64,000 nucleotides of DNA from Candidula unifasciata (Eukaryota > Mollusca > Gastropoda > Stylommatophora > Geomitridae), in the NCBI GenBank assembly GCA_905116865.2, contig CAJHNH020002001.1, positions 952,119 to 1,016,118 of the forward strand, read 5' to 3'. Below the pieces are notes generated by a model. It was not told where the DNA came from and ran no database searches. It saw nothing but the letters and a program-made list of their open reading frames with translations. A program made the position numbers and the translations under genes. Position 1 is the stretch's first letter. Each line of letters opens with the position of its first letter. Positions 27,505 through 39,339 of the stretch are shown here, in pieces.

Positions 27505-28160
27505 ACTTTTCAACTGTTGTAATATTTTACTTCCAGTCGTTGCTCATGTAATGGAATGTTGATTCATTTGGCTTTTCCTATATTAAACAAAAGAGGTTCT
27601 GGTAAGAAATACCAGTTTATAAAACATTGCTCATATCATGAAATCCAGTTGCATATAGATTTTCCATGTTGAATAAGAAGATTCTGTCAGAAAGACAATT
27701 TATAAGAGATTGTACATGTCATGAAATCCAGGTTTAATACAGCTTTTCAATATTGAACAAAAATGTTCTGGGCAGAAAAACAGGCAATTGATTGTTATTA
27801 CTCACATAATGAAATCAAGTTCATATAGCTTTGTCATCATGAATACAAATATTATGATTCAAATGCCAGTTTATAAGATATTGCTTATGGCATGAAATCC
27901 AACTTTGGAATGGCTTTTCCCACGTTGAATACACGCATGCACGCACGCACACACACACACAAAAAGGCTGTGGTTAGAAAGACAGTTTTAAAGATTTGCT
28001 CATATAAGGAAATCAAGTTTCATTTGATTTTTCCATATTGAAAAAAAGGTTCTTGACAGAAAGACAGTTTGAATGACATTACTCATGTAAGAAAATCAAG
28101 ATGTGTCTTTTCCATATCGAGAAGAAAGTTTCTGGGCACAAAAACAGACATAGTCAGGGG
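27505..28160 (+). repeat. Degenerate ~95-100 bp tandem repeat in the TMEM184 3' flank/UTR
   Basis: A cycle of ttgctcatatcatgaaatcc, agttt..., ctttttccatattgaa, caaaa..ttctgg and cagaaagacagtttata recurs about seven times from 27540 to 28160, each diverged by many bases. It starts within 35 bp of the TMEM184 stop codon, so it is probably in the 3' UTR. An ATTAAA at 27582 is a possible but weak polyadenylation signal. A CA/CG run at 27934-27960 lies inside one unit. Confidence 0.8.
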
Positions 28161-28164
28161 AGTG

Positions 28165-28512
28165 ATAGGCAATGAATAGCCCAAGAGCTACAGGCAACTG
28201 TAGACAAAGTGACTGACTGGTGTTCTGAAGTGGCTGCTGTCATCAACTCAGAAAAAGGTGGCTGTTTTGTGGTGCTCTCTGGACAATAGAATTGTAAGAG
28301 CTGATGTTCCAAGCCTCACAGTTAATAACAGTAACATGAAAAGAGAAAACAAACTGAGGTACCTTGATAGAAACTTGTCCTTTAGGGATCATGTGGAGGC
28401 AGTTGCGGTGAAATGCAAAAATATATAAAGATTTGTAAATGGAGTAACCAGTAAACAAGAACAGATTAAAGCATTGAGTGGGATGCATCCCTTGGGGCCT
28501 AAAACAAAACAT
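28165..28512 (+). pseudogene. LINE reverse-transcriptase fragment
   Basis: The + strand reads LQATVDKVTDWCSE, then VPSLTVNNSNMKRENKLRYL, DRNLSFRDHVEAVAVKCKN and LSGMHPLG. This matches the RT palm-to-thumb segment (LNxxLxxVxxWC...RYLGVxLDxxLSFxxHV) of Jockey/CR1-type LINEs, with frame breaks. Confidence 0.7.
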
Positions 28513-30445
28513 GAGTCAGGTGTTTTCACCTATTATCATGTTGCTACATTATAGCCTCTATCACTAAGGCTTACAGGAAAATTGTAAGTCAACCTGGCTT
28601 TAACACAAGCTCTTGGATTTACACACAAAAATACCTCTAAATACAGTACTTAGTTAATATATTCACATCCGGGGCTCTGAACGCAGTGCAGGTGCACATA
28701 GAACCAATAGCATTTAACTGTGCTTTGCGAGAACAGTCATTGCACACATGGCAGTACATCAGCATTTACGACTCTGTGTCATAACCAAAAATAATTAGAT
28801 TTCTTGGGGGCAGTAGGGTTAAGCAGCCCCTTGAACGTTTGCTCGTCAATTCTGGTCTCCTTTATTAGTTTATTTCTACGTTAATATAATTATATTAACA
28901 TGTACTCAATGTTGCATTTGACTGAAGTCTCAGTGTTTGAATATTTCATTTTAAAAAAACGGTTGTGCTGACATGTTTTCTATAGAAAAAATATTCAATA
29001 ACTTTTTTTAACTACTGTTTTATTTTAATTTGCTCTTCTAAAATATGAAACTGATGTCCATTTTGCTTTTGGGACATATTATTTTGAATGAAAATTGCAT
29101 ACGGCTCATTAAGTTTTGTTGTAGTTGATCAAATTGTGCAATGGAGAGGTTTTAGAATTGCTTACATTGTTTCAGTATTACAATTTTATTTGTACCAAAT
29201 AGTGTAATGATACTACAGAGTTTTAGAGTTCACACTTGTTTAGTATTGTTCATATTTTATTTTTGCATACCAAACTGTGTAGTGTTTAGCACAGAGTTTG
29301 GGAGTTGAATACACTTGTAGTAGGAGCTATGGTGGCAGAGTGGATAGCTCGCAAGCATGCCAGGACTTTGGCCAGGCCAGCAAAAGGCAGGATTGTTTTT
29401 AATTGCCAGTGTGGCTCTGGTCAGCCCAATCTAATAAAAAAACAGACACCAGATAAGTTTTTGAACTTTCTGGGAATTGTCCAGAAAGAAAAGGCCACAT
29501 GGTGAGTAACTGGTCACCCTACACTATGTGTTTTTTATTGTGGGTGTGGGATCACATAAAGGGGGGGGATTGTATTTTAAAATTAATGTCATCTTATTGT
29601 ATTTTTGTGTTTAATCATCGCCACAAGTATGGTGACCAAATCTCAGTTGTGTTAGACACAAAAAATGTCCTACTTATGTATTATTATTTAGTTACATATG
29701 ATAATTTTAATCATTGCATTCCAATGGTGTTAAATTGAAATAACTCATTTCATGTTTCAGTTTCATCATATTTAGTTCTTGATACTTTTTAGTTTTAACA
29801 TATCATTATTATGTTCTCATGGCTAAGATGTAGTAAATGGTTCACTTCGGGTAACTTCAGTAACCTCCATTGTTCAGTATTCAGCATCAAGTATTTGAAG
29901 ACTTGGGGTTCAGAATTATAACTGTACAGGGCGCATTTTCAGACAGTGTTTGTTTTTTTGGACTGGTTTTTAAAAAAAAATGTTTATATTAAATTGTGCT
30001 GCTGAAATTAATTCCTGCTTTTCCAGTGAGAAGTTATCTAATTATCTTATTTTTTTCTTTTTCCAAAATTATTTCAGATGTATTAACAGTGCTTCATATT
30101 TTGACTTTGTGCAGTTTTGCTGTTCCATTTTGTATCTCAGCTGATGTCATTTGTCACTTTTGCCAGCTGTTTTTATAATTGAATGTTGTATACTTATTTG
30201 TGAAACTTTTTTAAAACTGTTTTACACTGAAAATATTTTTTAATGACAGATAAAAAGTCAATTTTTATTACCTTATAATTTTTACGGACAGAACAGGGAT
30301 CTGGATCTGTTCTTGTTGAATTGACGTCTGAATCATGGCTCGTCAGGTCACTGTGGTCTCCAGTTTTCATATAGTAGACACACAACCACATATTTAAAAA
30401 TATAATTTTGTTTCGAGGCTCAGGACCTAAGACCTGTTCATGTGG
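28513..30445. other. AT-rich spacer, no recognisable gene
   Basis: Long AT-rich non-coding sequence. A possible tRNA-like fragment (ggtggcagagtggatagc) occurs near 29330 but lacks a convincing box B. It could include distal 3' UTR of TMEM184; nothing decisive is visible. Confidence 0.4.
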
Positions 30446-30705
30446 AATTGACATCAGACTCATGACTCATTTATATTGGATTGACATCAGACTCAAGACT
30501 CATTTATATTGGTTTGACATGAGACTCAAGACTCATTTATATTGGATTGACATCTGACTCATGGCTCATTTATATTGTATTGACATCTGACTCATGACTC
30601 ATTTATATTGGACTGACATCAGACTCATGACTTAATTTATATTGGATTGACATCAGACCCAAGACTCATTTATATTGGATTGACATCTGGCTCATGGCTC
30701 ATCGA
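30446..30705. repeat. 33-bp tandem repeat, ~8 copies
   Basis: The unit ttgacatcagactcatgact followed by catttatattgga is repeated from about 30448 to 30700 with substitutions (tctg for cag, aag for atg). The first partial copy reads ttgacgtctgaatcatggct at about 30320. Confidence 0.9.
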
Positions 30706-30832
30706 ATAATTATGGCCTCATACTTTCAGGTAGCTGACCGGCAATGATATATTAAAAATAATCTTCTCATTGGGTTGATACTGTGTATCTCTGCCATGTA
30801 CTTTACTGTTATTTCAAATTTGTCAGAGTTGA

Positions 30833-31040
30833 TACTTCATTTCTGTCCCACAGGGGCAAAGGAATAAAGAAAGGCAAAAAAACACATGGAAAAGAGAGCT
30901 GGAGAATGAAGTCAGAAAGATTGGGAGGACATTGAAAGAGCTTCGTATAATGGTGAAGGATAGAACGAACTTGGCATGAGTTGGTTGAGGGCATTTGCTC
31001 AATTGGGGGATAGAAAGGCAGAAGACAAGAAGAAGACATA
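30833..31040 (+). pseudogene. LINE C-terminal tail (PQGxRNKER type)
   Basis: The + strand reads PQGQRNKERQKNTWKRELE, NEVRKIGRTLKEL and an RTN...VGxGHLLN ending followed by agaagaaga. It is nearly identical in plan to the end of the LINE at 31741-32690. Confidence 0.7.
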
Positions 31041-31350
31041 GATAAAAAGAGTCATGCAGATGTCTTGAAAGAAACTGACTCACAAATAGAACTTATCGCC
31101 CACATCAGAAAGAGGCAATCTACATTTTTTTGTCATATGATGAGAAGGAGAAAACTGGAGTACATAGTGACAGTAGCAAAGATGGAGGGGAAGAGAGGCA
31201 GAGGGAGACTGAGAGAAAAGATGCTGGAAAGTTTGACATCCTGGCATGAAGGATCATCTGTCTCAGAGTTGATTGAAAGTACACGAGACAGAAGGTTGTG
31301 GATAGACATGACTACTAACGCCATTTGGACTTTGAGAAGAAGAAGAAACA
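31041..31350 (+). pseudogene. LINE tail (IRKRQSTFF type)
   Basis: An open frame reads ELIAHIRKRQSTFFCHMM with RRRKLEYIV, GKRGRGRLREKMLESLTSWH, SVSELIESTRDRRLW and WTLRRRR. It is the same family as the tail of the LINE at 59245-61345. It abuts the tail at 30833-31040, so one inserted beside or into the other. Confidence 0.8.
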
Positions 31351-31499
31351 TATATATATTATGCTTGACATTTTCAGCACGAACAAACATTTCTTCTGTT
31401 ATATGTTGTAGATGTGTGCAATGCCACATTGTTGACAGTTTCTCATTGAATGCCAAGTATTTGTTGTTGTTTTTAAACACAGTTTTTGTTGTTGTTGCT

Positions 31500-31735
31500 G
31501 TACTATGTTGTTTATACCTCAGCTGGCTGAGGGATTAGAATGCCACACTCATGTCAGTGATCAGGTTCAAATCCTTAGTAAGGGGGTGACAATTTTTTTC
31601 TGTCAGGAGCAAATGTAACAATTCTGATTAAACAGTTAATGATTAGCCACGAGGCCCTAAATCATCAGAGTCAAGATCCTCTGTCCTGTATTTCTCTAAA
31701 AGGTGGCAAATAAAGGCAGAAAGACAGTGTTTTTA
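31500..31735 (+). mobile_element. Possible tRNA-derived SINE, family D
   Basis: cagctggctgagggattaga with box-B-like caggttcaaatcc, then aatttttttctgtcaggagc. It resembles 62521-62705 in head position and in the ttttttctgt...gggg/ggag continuation. The remainder is diverged. Confidence 0.45.
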
Positions 31736-31740
31736 ATACT

Positions 31741-32690
31741 TAATCTGCAAGATAAAGCTAACAGATACATTTGAAATAAAAACAGATGTGCGACAGGGAT
31801 GTCTTTTGTCGCCTCTCTTATTTTTTACTGGCTGTAGACTGGACTATGAAAACAGTAACTGCTAACACCAAGAATGGAATTCAGTGGACCCTTACAAAAC
31901 AGCTTGATGATCTGGACTTCGCTGATGATATTTATCCAGTCCCATTCACAGAATCAGATGCATGATAAAATTAAATATACTTGATGCGAGATCACAGCAG
32001 CTTGGTCTGAAAATCCATAAAAGAAAGAAAAAGATAATGGGAATAAATCAGGCAAATAGTAATGTGGTTTCTCCTAATGGCACCCCACTCCAAGACGTGG
32101 AGTCGTACACCTATTTAGGCAATAATGTAGATAAAGATGGAGGAACTGATAGAGATATTAAAATAAGAATACAAAACCCAAGAGGGGCTTTCATAGCACT
32201 AGGGAATTTGTGGAGGTCAAAAGAAATACTAAACTAAAAATTTTTAATTCTAATGTCAAATCAGTACTTTTGTATGGAGCGGAAACATGGAGAACAACTA
32301 AGGCAATTACTAATAAATTACAGACATTCTTTAACTGGTGCCTGGGCAGAATAGAGAGAATTAAATGGTATGATAGAATAACTAATGTAGAGCTTTTGGA
32401 GAGAACTAAACAGGCTCCAGTGGACCAAGAGGTGAGGAAAAGATGCTGGCGTTGGATAGGACACACACTAAGAAAACAGGAGAAAAGCTTAACTAGAATG
32501 TCTTTGCATTGGAACCCACAGGGGCATAGGAATAAAGAAAGGTTAAAACACACTGAGAAGAGAGCTGGAGAATGAAGTTAGAAAGATTGGGAGGACATGG
32601 GGAGAGCTCCATGTAATGGCGAAGGATAGAACGACTTGGCGTGAGTTGGTTGAGGGCCTATGCTCCATTAAAGGCAGAAGAAGAAGAAGA
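31741..32690 (+). pseudogene. LINE reverse transcriptase, C-terminal half
   Basis: The + strand reads TDVRQGCLLSPLLF, QLDDLDFADDI (RT catalytic block with two Asp), QQLGLKIHKRKKKIM, VESYTYLGNNVDKDGGTDRD, and after a frameshift near 32210 SVLLYGAETWRTTKAITNKL, RIERIKWYDRITNVELLERT, RWIGHTLRK and HWNPQGHRNKERLKHTEKR, ending in an agaagaagaagaa tail near 32690. It is 5'-truncated with at least two frame breaks. The 3' tail of AAG repeats fits the family. Confidence 0.85.
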
Positions 32691-32699
32691 AAAATCTGC

Positions 32700-32915
32700 A
32701 AGAGGGAAGCTGCCATGGCAAAGTGACTAGACGCCCGCCTACGGATCAGAAGGTCATGGGTTCAAGTTCACATTGAGCAGGAATTTTTTTTTTTTTAATG
32801 ACCTTGACTGCCAGGTTGACCCAGCCTAAAGTGAGTGCAGATTGGTAAATAAAATCTAGGTCTAGCATCCATGACACCAATGGGCGTGGGAATAGGGTCC
32901 TTTTTAGTCTACAAA
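32700..32915 (+). mobile_element. tRNA-derived SINE, family A
   Basis: The head gccatggcaaagtgactaga with box B gggttcaagttc is followed by poly-T, then accttgactgccaggttgac and gggtccttttt. The central block ('aagtaaaggtggc') is missing, so it is an internally deleted copy. Confidence 0.7.
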
Positions 32916-33639
32916 TTGACGGCTTTAAAAAAAATTTGACTTTGAGATATTTTAACAAAATAAAAAAAATCAAGAAAGAAAGAAATCCCAGCATCTATAG
33001 ACTCGTTCAGAAAAATTAGCAATTTCTTGAAAACATAACACATAGCAATCACAACAAAGCACTTATTGACAGCAGTTTAGGGGTCTTTATGGTTGTGAAC
33101 ATTGAGTGTTCTTCTGCTTTCTATGTTTGCCCTTAAAAATTCTTTTGCATGATTTCCTGGGGGGGGGGGGGGGTACAGCTAGGAGTAATAGCTGCACTTT
33201 TGGATGTGGTGAGTTTTGAGTGTTGAGTTAAGAAGTTTATCATAGCACTTGGGACATTCCCATAAGCACTCCGTCTTCATCCTCAGCAGCCAGCAAAGAG
33301 TTCCAGCGGTGCCAGTAGTAGTTTGATTTGTCTGCTTTTCCTCTAAGTGTAGAGTATCAGTCCGACTCCCTGGTCACTCCTGCATCTTTCTCTCCAGACC
33401 ATATCAATCAGTTGATGCCTCTGCATGGTTCATTTGCTGTCAAAGGCCCTTGCCCACATCTGACTTGTCAGTGCAAAAATTCACCACCCGCTGGTGCAGA
33501 ACCAGCCAGTACGTCTGCCTAATCATTTCCTGACAATCCTCCATTAACCCTAGAGAAAACAGCAAAAGAATGCTGACTACCCAGGACCTCTGAAGCTACA
33601 GCACCTTTGGGATTTTAGGAGACTCTAATTAGTTGTGAG

Positions 33640-34610
33640 AACATATTTTTCCCAAAACTAGCACACAGTAGATAGTTTAACATATCATTATGAAGCTAAT
33701 ATTGTCCCCAAAAACTTGCACATAGTACAAAGTTTATCTAACATATCATGACCAGGTTATTATTGTCCCCAAAACTTGTGCACAGTATGTTCTTTATCTA
33801 AGAAATGATAGTTAATATTGTCCCCAAAACTTGCACACAGTAGGTTCTTTATCTAACATAATAGAGTTAATATTGTCCCCAAAACTTGCACACAGTAGGT
33901 TCTTTATCTAACATAATAGAATTAATGTTGTCCCCAAAACTTGCACACAGTAGGTTCTTTATCTAACATAATAGAGTTAATATTGTCCCCAAAACTTGCA
34001 CACAGTAGGTTCTTTATCTAATAAATCATGATGGAGTTAATTTTGTCCCCAAAACTTGCACACAGTAGGTTCTTTATCTAACATCATGATAGAGGAAATA
34101 TTGTCCCCAAATCTTGCATACAGTAGGTTCTTTATCTAATGAATCATGATGGAGTTAATTTTGTCCCCAAAACTTGCACACAGTAGGTTCTTTATCTAAC
34201 ATACCATGATAGAGTTAATATTTTCCCTAAAACTTGCACACAGTAGGTTCTTTATCTAACATGATAGAGTTAATATTGTCCCCAAAACTTGCACACAGTA
34301 GGTCCTTTATCTAACATAATAGAGTTAATATTGTCCCCAAAACTTGCACACAGTAGGTTCTTTATCTAAAATCATGATAGAGGAAATATTGTCCCCAAAT
34401 CTTGCACACAGTAGGTTCTTTATCTAACATAATAGAGTTAATATTGTCCCCGAAACTTGCACACAGTAGGTTCTTTATCTAACATCATGATAGAGTTAAT
34501 ATTGTCCCCAAAACTTGCACACAGTAGGTTCTCTATCTAACATATCATCATAGAGTTAATATTGTCCCCAAAAATTTCACACAGTAGATATTTTACCTAA
34601 TCTTGGTCTT
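33640..34610. repeat. 55-58 bp tandem repeat, ~17 copies
   Basis: The unit gttaatattgtccccaaaac followed by ttgcacacagtaggttcttt and atctaacataatagag recurs with length variants (...atcatgatag...). Central copies are nearly identical while edge copies are diverged. Isolated diverged copies continue to 34740 and reappear at 34995-35055. Confidence 0.95.
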
Positions 34611-35750
34611 TTCCAAGTTAGTGTTGTCCCATATCTTGTTTGTTGTAGATATTTAATTGAAATTGATCATGAAGAGTTAATATTGTCAAACAATTTGTGC
34701 ACGGTAAATATTTTCATGTTACAGTTCATTTTTTCAAAACAGTGTTTTCCTGTTGTAAATGTAAATAACGTGAATACAAACAATACATTGCCTGGCATAA
34801 ATCACTGGTTCTCATCAAATACATTACTACAGAAGTACATCAAACTTTAATAAGCCCAACTTGACAGCGTGATTTATGTATTTTAGCAGAAAGGGTTCAT
34901 TTCCTGTGTGCTTCATTATTTGTTGATGTAACTGTGTAGTAATGCACCTGACGAGATACAGCACAATATACCTGGCAATAAATTGAGCCGTTTATCATTT
35001 TGTCCCAAAACTGGTCCATGGTAGATGTTTGATCTAACATAACTGGGTTATTATTGTTCCCCTAAACAAATTCCAAATCTGGTAAAACTACTGTAATTGC
35101 ACAACTGAAAATAATAAAACTGCCTTGATGCAGAACATATACGGGCATTTGAGGGAATTTATTGTGATCTGTGCCATGATTCCAAAGATAATACAGTTTG
35201 AAGGAGTGTTTCTAAAGAATCTGCAGATCCTTACAGATTATGACTGATCTGTAAATCCTGAAAAATTATGACTGATTTATTCTTCCAAGTGTTGTTATTT
35301 TATTGTCATCCTTGACCAAATCTAGTGTCTACTTTGTTGATTCAGTTACCAGTTTGTTTTGTAACATGGGATTTAAAAGTCTTAATCCTCAGTCTTTAAT
35401 GTTTTCTTAGCCATACTTGTGTGAGCTGCAGCCAGCATTAATTCATTCATTTCATTTCCATTCATGGGAGTGTGGTGGGATAGATCCAATTTCCCCTCCC
35501 CTTTTTTTCCCTCCTTTTTGCAAGCATGTCATCAAAGGCCATCCGTTAGAGGAGTAAGGGGAGGTGCTGAAATCAAACGTGTTTTGCCAAAAGGAGCAGA
35601 TAATGCAGCCTAGCTGTAAACTACAACACAATTCCACCTGCCCTTTTAAGGGCAAGCTCAGAAGAAGAGGAACAGTTTTATTTGCATTACGAACACAAGC
35701 ATTCTGGGTAACTGGTGATTCATCGCAGTTTCCAAGTTATGGTCTGGCTG
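34611..35750. other. AT-rich spacer with a dispersed-repeat copy
   Basis: 34870-34985 is the partner of the repeat at 595-720. The 35450-35650 block (with a CT-rich run) resembles no other place here. No gene is recognised. Confidence 0.4.
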
Positions 35751-35754
35751 AATT

Positions 35755-36250
35755 CCCCAGTCGAAATACCACTGTCATTAATGGCATTTTAAATTTTCAT
35801 GTTTTTCCAAGTTGACATATCACTGACCATTCCTGTTGAAAATACTCTTGTTTATTCCACTCATTATTTCAAATTGACATAGATGACATATCACTGTTGT
35901 TATTCCCAGCTGCAATATCTATCTTTTTGTTTACATCTGAACAATCGCTCTTCTTATATTCCCTGTTGAAAAATCACTTTTATTATTCTTTTGAAAAATC
36001 ACTTTTCTTATACTCACTTTACCTGTTAGTCGTGCTATACCTAGTTGATATATCACTGTTTTAAATCTCAGTCAAAAAATCACTCTAGTTATTCCCAGTT
36101 TTAACATAAATAACTCCCTAGTTTAAAACCATTCTTGTTATTCCCAGTTGAAAGATGACTCATTATTGTCAGTTATAACTGATATTATTTCCACATGCAC
36201 TGGTATGACTCTTGATATTTCTCATTGACATATTACTTTTCTTGTTCCCA
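35755..36250. repeat. Highly degenerate tandem repeat (ttgaaaaatcactttt...)
   Basis: The words gaaataccactgtcatta, tgacatatcactg, ttgaaaaatcacttttatta and ttattcccagttg recur every ~35-60 bp. This suggests an old array of a ~38-bp unit that has decayed. Confidence 0.55.
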
Positions 36251-36988
36251 GATAGTTTACACACCCACCAGGAGGACAGTTTAAGTTTAGTCCCTTAGCT
36301 AAGGCAGAATGTGTTGATCCAACTGTGATGCTGAGCAAATCACTTACAGAGTTACTGGTTGATCTGGGAAAATGTGAAGTCTAGCATCATATGCCACTAG
36401 TGTAAAAATTAGGTTTTTTTGGGAAGCCCAGTTTATTACAACATTGATAACATCTAATATTCACCAGTCAATTAAAAAACACATTAAAATTAAACACAAG
36501 TCCAATAAAAAAACAAATGAGTTTACAAATATTTCCTTTATGTTTGCCTTTATATTCATAAATATATTCTCTTATTCTGTGCAATGAGACCACTGACTTT
36601 AGACTGAAATATTTAATTTAAAAAAAAAACACACGCGCGCATGCACACACACACACACACACGCACGTACGCAGGCACGCACACACACACACACACAAAT
36701 AAATAAATAAATAACATTTGGCTTTAAGTATTAACATTTATGTTCTTCAGTACCTCTACTATCGGGTTTTACCATTTCTTGTTGCTTATAATATTGTAAA
36801 TTTTATAAATATTTTAAAATGTTAAGACATACTTTTGTATAGAACAGATCAAAATAATTGTGTTACTACTGATTGGGCTAAACTTTAAGTAATCTGAGTA
36901 ATTCCTTTGGTTAATTTTCAGTTCTTTAATCATTTATGTCTTGATATTTTGAATGACTGATTTATCACATTTGCGTATTTTTAAAATC
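36251..36988. other. Spacer with (CA)n and (AATA)n runs
   Basis: 36280-36400 may be a decayed SINE family A copy (gttgatccaactg, tctagcatcatatgcc). Simple repeats occur at 36629-36697 (CA/CG) and 36697-36713 (AAAT). The rest is unremarkable. Confidence 0.4.
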
Positions 36989-36989
36989 A

Positions 36990-37140
36990 TTATCATCCCC
37001 AGATAGCTAGGTTGTTTAGAATTAGAGAATGTGGTGAAAAAGATGAAGAGGGAATGGGGTAAGCTGAACATAAGAGCACGGGATAGCAAGACTTGACTCA
37101 GGTATACCTATGCTTCTTTGGAAGGTACATTGCAGAAAAG
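36990..37140 (+). pseudogene. Possible LINE C-terminal fragment
   Basis: The + strand reads VKKMKREWGKLNIRARDSKT then RYTYASLEG, resembling the WxxLxxxARDRxxWRxxVxxL end of LINE ORF2. It is short and diverged. Confidence 0.4.
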
Positions 37141-37144
37141 AAAC

Positions 37145-37345
37145 GCTGCCTTTTTACTGCCAGGAAATATTTCATTAATTTGTGGATTACTTTTTTGTAT
37201 CTTGATTACAAGAGAATGTTTCATTGATTTGTGGATTACTTTTTTGTATCTTGATTACAAGAGAATGTTTCATTGATTTATGGATTACTTTTTTGTATCT
37301 TGATTGCTAGCAAATATTTCATTGATTTGCTAATTACTTTTTTTT
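37145..37345. repeat. ~54-bp tandem repeat, 3-4 copies
   Basis: atttcattgatttgtggatt followed by acttttttgtatcttgatta and caagagaatg is repeated with small changes. The last copy is diverged and ends in a poly-T run. Confidence 0.9.
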
Positions 37346-37636
37346 TTTTCAGTTGACTATATTTTAATCCATGAAGGTGATGTGTAATATTTATTATTAT
37401 GGGTAATCTGTATTTGTGTATAGATCAAAACGTTGTTGTGACATTATTAGTATAATATTTTTGTCAGTTGTATCTTACAAGGAAATTATGACATTGTCCG
37501 AAGATTAACATGAAAACATTGCTTATGTTGTAACTGTAGAGGTGGGACATAAAATGTGGGTCATGTTGTCTGCGTTTGGAAATAAAAAGTCCAGGGCTTG
37601 GTTTTTCACCTGCTGTCTTGTGATTTTATACAATCT
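37346..37636. other. AT-rich spacer; AATAAA at 37581
   Basis: An AATAAA at 37581-37586 is followed by a T/GT-rich stretch and so could be a polyadenylation site. There is no transcript evidence to tie it to TMEM184, whose stop is 10 kb away. Confidence 0.3.
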
Positions 37637-37639
37637 TCG

Positions 37640-37872
37640 GAGGTTGGTTGGATGGGGTCCTGATGGAGCCCAACCTTCTTCAGAAATTATATTGGCTCTC
37701 AAGTCGACCCAATCTTGAGTGGGTAGCAGGTACAGTAGTGGGTGGTAAAGGTGGCTGGCATGATACTAAGCTCATTACCCACCCAGTGGGGTTTGGCTAT
37801 GAAATATAGGTCTACCCCTATGTGTCCTATACATACGCCTGAAGTTGTGGAAAAGACTCCTTGACTCATACA
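37640..37872 (+). mobile_element. tRNA-derived SINE, family A, head lost
   Basis: gtcgacccaatcttgagtgg, gggtggtaaaggtggctggc, ctcattacccacccagtg, ataggtctaccccta and cgcctgaagttgtggaaaag match the family A body and 3' end. Confidence 0.7.
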
Positions 37873-38285
37873 GTCTGGTGACATGTGCTGAAGATGGTGA
37901 CGGAGCGCTTGTGAGTATGCCCTCAGTGCTGTGATGTCGATTCTTGAATCAACTCAGATGACTAAGGATGGTTGGCATATGACTGGCTGTTTTATCCAAT
38001 ATGATATTTTAGCTACAGAATCCAATCAGAATAGAAAATATTGTGGTCAGAGGACAGCTAATGCTGAGATACCAAGATTGCACGTGATTAATCATCTCAA
38101 CTAAAGGGCATAGCAGAAGAGATGGAAAACATCAATTAAGACTGAACTGTCATTTACCAGGCATATCTGAAACAGAAAGAGATGCTTGTTGTAAGTGTGA
38201 CATTCAATTCACTGTTCACTGCAGTTTTATCCCGTACTAGATTTAATTTCCTAGCTTCACCTGGGGTAGTCAAAGAAAATGTTAC
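37873..38285. other. Spacer, nothing assigned
   Basis: GC content is a little higher than in neighbouring AT-rich spacers. It may contain decayed retroelement sequence, but no motif is clear. Confidence 0.3.
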
Positions 38286-38289
38286 TCTC

Positions 38290-38870
38290 TCGACCCCTAA
38301 TTCATCTTTGTGTCCACCACTTCTTCTCTTCCACCATTTACCTCACTGAGGTGTTGGAGGGGGATGTAAGGATCATTTGTGCACTTTTTCCAATGCATTG
38401 TACAAGTTGGTGTTCATTTCTGTTAGATTGCTCCTGGTCATGTCGCTCCATCTCTTACCTGGTCTTCCCCATTGCTCTGAGTTCGTTATACTTCTTCAGT
38501 ATGGCTCTCTGTGGCAGTTGGTACCAGGGCATTCTCGTCAGATGGCCAAACCATCTCATTTGTTGTTCTTTAATGAATTGCGTGACTGGTTTCAGTCCTA
38601 GTCTTATTCTAATTTCTTCATTCTTGATTTTATCTCTTCTTGTCCCACCGGCCACTCTCTTAAGACATCTCATCTCTGTTGTTACAATCTTCCCCTCATT
38701 AGTTGTAGCAAGGGTCCATTTTTGGCACTGGTAGCACATGTCTGCCAAAAATACCGTTCTTATGAGATTTGCTTTGGTTGACAGAGCTATCTTTCTATGC
38801 GTCAGAAGCCCATAACCTGATTTGCTTTTGCATATCACATGTTGATTTCTCTATGCATTCTTCCATCTGA
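38290..38870 (-). pseudogene. LINE reverse-transcriptase tail (antisense)
   Basis: A minus-strand frame of 127 codons (38455-38838) reads KIALSTKANLIRTVFLADMC, KWTLATTNEGKIVTTEMRC, LKRVAGGTRRDKIKNEEI and QFIKEQQMRWFGHLTRMP, and continues out of frame to an RW.DM-like end near 38300. It is the same family as 48365-48790, which lies on the + strand. Confidence 0.8.
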
Positions 38871-39339
38871 GGTGAAACTTCAGTGTCCACTACTGAATTT
38901 GTTTAAGAGATGGTGAACAAGATCCATGTAGAATCCAGGCCTGTGTTTTCCAGAAACCTTCAGATATGACATATGAAGCTACTTACTGCGGCGACCCTGC
39001 TAAAAGAAAGTGACAGGGTGACTGGCCAGGTTGTTAATTATCAGAAACACATAGAAACCATTTTGTGAATAGCACAGCTGACCTAGACTAAGCAGCCAGA
39101 ATGACTTCTGCAAATTGAACCCCTCTACTGGTCACCATTTAGAAGCTAAAAGAAAGCATGTTTTTTCCACTGCTCTGAGGCTACTAACACTGGTCCACTG
39201 AAGAGCGTCATACAAAGCATGAACCCTGTAGCTCCTCTAATGACTCCCAGAGATTTCCCAAACATCTGCACCTGCAGAAAGAATGATGGAATCTAAAACT
39301 GAACTCACATCATTCAGGGCAGGATACAAACGATTTAAA

